The notes beneath the pieces are model-generated. The model saw only the letters and a list, made by a program, of their open reading frames with translations, was not told the DNA's origin and made no database searches. A program made the position numbers and the translations under genes. A stretch of DNA of 48,503 bases from Verrucomicrobiota bacterium JB023 (GTDB taxonomy: Bacteria; Verrucomicrobiota; Verrucomicrobiia; Verrucomicrobiales; Akkermansiaceae), in the NCBI GenBank assembly GCA_030673895.1, contig JAUTCR010000064.1, positions 1 through 48,503 of the forward strand. Direction: 5' to 3'. Positions 46,772 to 48,503 of the stretch are shown in pieces (position 1 is the first letter of the stretch; each line of letters opens with the position of its first letter).

Positions 46772-48503
46772 TTATTCTTCCTCCACTCGGAAGAAGAGCT
46801 TTTCAGGAGTACCGTCAGGAATCAGGAAGGTGCGGGAAACTACACCGCCGGTTCCAGGAATTCCGGTCTCACCAGAGATGGTATCAGCGAAGCTAGTCAA
46901 ATCATCCGAATAGGTGATTTGGTAAGTCGCAGAAGCCTCACTCATGAACTCGATGGTGGCATTGTTGCCGTCCTTGGAGATCGAGGTGATGATGACGTCA
47001 CCGTCAGGCTGCAGGAAGTGACCAAGAGCATCGGTTCCGGTCCAGCCAAGGGCCCAGTTGGAGCCCTGCGAGAAGGCACCCTGGTAGTCGGTCACCTCGA
47101 AGAAGCTGTCCGCGCTCAAGTCGGTCACCGCTGCTCCGTTGGCCGCAAGCAGAACCGAGTCTGCTGCAGGACGGGGATCGTAAAGCGCGTTGGCCACGTC
47201 CACGAAGTTCAGTCCCACTCCGGTGCTGCTCGCGTCAGTGAACTGGGCAGCAAGGACGGATTCGACAGAGACGTTGTCTGCTTCGAGCGCGTTGCTCACA
47301 TCGGTGCTCACGTTGGTGAAGCTGGCGGTGTCGTTAAGAACCGCGTCGCCGGTCACCGTGACGAGGTCCGCGAAGGACGTTACCGCACCGTTGTAGACGG
47401 AACCTGCGAAGAAGTCGTCAATCTTGAAGGCGTGGTCGCCTTCATTGTCTCCGATGAAGGTGATGTTCGCGATGGTCGGCGCGGTCTGGAAATCGTTGGT
47501 GTCGCCGCCAACGTTGCCGTCCCACTCACCACCGTGGTCACTGTCCTGGATGCTATTATCGTCGCTGTCCGTGTCGGTCGGGGTCTGGATGACACAGGCG
47601 AATTGGATGTTACCGGTGTAGCCCTCGTCGAGGTCGAAGCCGTCATCCTTCACGAAGCTCACCAGAGCATACTTCAGGTTGGCGGTGCCACCGAAGAACT
47701 CGATGCCGTCGTCACTGTTGGACATCACCTCGATATACTCGAGGGTGGTGCCACTTCCCACGCCACCAAGGGTCAGGCCGTTGATTTCGTTGTCGGTCTC
47801 GAACTCGTAACCACCATGACGGATGGAGACGTAAGTCAGGATACCGCTGCTTTCCTCGTCGTTGGTGCCACCATACTCGATGATGTCCGCGCGACCGTCA
47901 TTGTCCGCATCGGGAGAAACCGACGGGGCAAAGCCCTCAATGACGTTCTCGCCAATCAGCACGCCGGGGGCGCTGTAGTTGTAGGTCCGGGCGTTGCCGA
48001 GAATGACAAGACCGCCCCAGAGGCCACGGTCGGCCTTAGTTGGCATCAGACCCGCAACGCTGTCGCTGTCCATGTCCATGCCCCGCTCAGCTTCAAGCTC
48101 GCGGATGGTGGTGAACTCGATAGGAGCTGCTGCCGTTCCCTCGGCTACAATCTGGGAGCCACGGGTGATAACAATCGAACCGAACTCGTCGTCGGCCTTG
48201 TCCGCCGTGCCAAAGTCATTGGTCGTGTTATAGATTTTGGTTCCCGCAGGAATGGTCAGAACATTGCCGTCGGTCACGAAGAGTCGGTCGGTCAGGATGT
48301 AGTTCTTGGTGGAGTCCAGCGTCTGGCTGCCGTTGAGGACATAAACACCCAATGAAGAGTCAAAGGACACCAGCTCACTGGCCATCACGTCGACATCGTC
48401 ACCGGTCAGGTTGGTGAGGATGCTGTCCGAAGCATTGACAAAGTGACCCAGATCCGAAGTTCCGGTCCAGCCAAGGGCCCAGTTGGAGCCCTGCGAGAAG
48501 GCA
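46772..48503 (-). CDS. Large beta-helix-like repeat protein, C-terminal part (5' end outside window)
   Basis: At least 576 residues. The frame stays open to the right edge, so the start lies beyond the window; the GTG at 48388 is only an internal codon. The pattern of short repeats is that of a right-handed beta-helix-like family common in secreted proteins of marine bacteria: IPAGTKIYN, GSIVITRGSQIVAEGTAAAP, RGLWGGLVILGNA, IEYGG, YVSIRHGG, LTLGGVGSGTTLEYIEVM, DDGIEFFGGT and VSFVKDDGFDLDEG. The C-terminal 70 residues (YQITYSDDLTSF to LFFRVEEE) form a Verrucomicrobia-type C-terminal domain. A sequence near the end recurs at the window edge, so several modules of about 475 residues are stacked. 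The function is unknown; a surface location is likely. Confidence 0.85.
   Translation of the reverse strand, partial: AFSQGSNWALGWTGTSDLGHFVNASDSILTNLTGDDVDVMASELVSFDSSLGVYVLNGSQTLDSTKNYILTDRLFVTDGNVLTIPAGTKIYNTTNDFGTADKADDEFGSIVITRGSQIVAEGTAAAPIEFTTIRELEAERGMDMDSDSVAGLMPTKADRGLWGGLVILGNARTYNYSAPGVLIGENVIEGFAPSVSPDADNDGRADIIEYGGTNDEESSGILTYVSIRHGGYEFETDNEINGLTLGGVGSGTTLEYIEVMSNSDDGIEFFGGTANLKYALVSFVKDDGFDLDEGYTGNIQFACVIQTPTDTDSDDNSIQDSDHGGEWDGNVGGDTNDFQTAPTIANITFIGDNEGDHAFKIDDFFAGSVYNGAVTSFADLVTVTGDAVLNDTASFTNVSTDVSNALEADNVSVESVLAAQFTDASSTGVGLNFVDVANALYDPRPAADSVLLAANGAAVTDLSADSFFEVTDYQGAFSQGSNWALGWTGTDALGHFLQPDGDVIITSISKDGNNATIEFMSEASATYQITYSDDLTSFADTISGETGIPGTGGVVSRTFLIPDGTPEKLFFRVEEE
47034..47078 (-). 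repeat. 45-base direct repeat, copy 1 (C-terminal side)
   Basis: Encodes AFSQGSNWALGWTGT. It is identical base for base to 48459-48503, lies 1,425 bases (475 codons) away and is in the same frame. Confidence 0.95.
48459..48503 (-). repeat. 45-base direct repeat, copy 2 (at the window edge)
   Basis: Identical to 47034-47078. It is cut by the window end, so the true length of the identical block may be greater. Confidence 0.95.

Noticed and set aside
46919-48355. Open frame of 478 codons on the + strand opposite the beta-helix gene
   Set aside because: The - strand frame has clear repeat motifs and a terminator in the right place. The + frame is a mirror of those repeats.
1-48503. Mobile element, prophage or defence island
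   Set aside because: No transposase, integrase, terminal inverted repeats, tRNA target or defence genes were seen anywhere in the window.

Overview
The window looks like a chromosomal segment from a member of the Verrucomicrobiota, probably a marine or particle-associated one. This is an inference. It rests on a sulfatase, a secreted DUF1080 protein, calcium-binding DxDxDG segments followed by a C-terminal domain ending in F(F/L)RV-like residues, a PEP-CTERM sorting tail, very large LamG/chitobiase-domain proteins and a GC-rich composition. I saw no rRNA, tRNA, CRISPR array, insertion sequence or phage gene. The window cuts through a gene at each end.

Positions 1-12.7 kb. The + strand carries the 3' end of a sigma-54 activator, a secreted sulfatase, the folate-binding protein YgfZ, a secreted DUF1080/beta-propeller protein, a secreted three-part metallophosphoesterase, a C-factor-like short-chain dehydrogenase with an exported-looking N-terminus, and an ATP:ADP-antiporter-like membrane protein. 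On the - strand are a LysM protein (tail-to-tail with ygfZ) and an AraC-family regulator (tail-to-tail with the transporter).

Positions 12.7-23.3 kb. This is mostly housekeeping: helicase HrpB (-), a divergent Tat-exported PhoD phosphatase (+), a Ste24-type M48 membrane protease (+), MurJ (-) with an extra periplasmic domain of about 150 residues, a DUF2383 four-helix protein (+), an unrecognised protein built from two tandem copies of one domain (+), and a small PEP-CTERM protein (-).

Positions 23.3-38.1 kb. One - strand gene encodes an exported protein of about 4,940 residues. It begins with five LamG-like + chitobiase-type modules and continues through PA14, Ig-like, Calx-beta and CARDB-like domains, a Gly14/Cys-rich island, cadherin-like domains and the calcium-binding/C-terminal domain pair. 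The PEP-CTERM gene lies 16 bases downstream and is probably co-transcribed.

Positions 38.5-46.5 kb. Nine tightly packed - strand genes form one apparent operon: DUF3450 protein, TtpC-like ExbB, second ExbB, two ExbDs, TonB, TPR protein, outer-membrane porin and a small secreted protein of unknown function. Three TAATG/TGATG junctions imply translational coupling. The set resembles the TtpC-dependent TonB2-type energy transduction systems of Vibrio and relatives, here joined to a porin. A terminator hairpin closes the operon.

Positions 46.7-48.5 kb. A - strand gene for a secreted beta-helix-like repeat protein runs off the right edge. A 45-base sequence near its 3' end recurs exactly at the window edge, in frame and 1,425 bases away, so the gene is built from long tandem modules.
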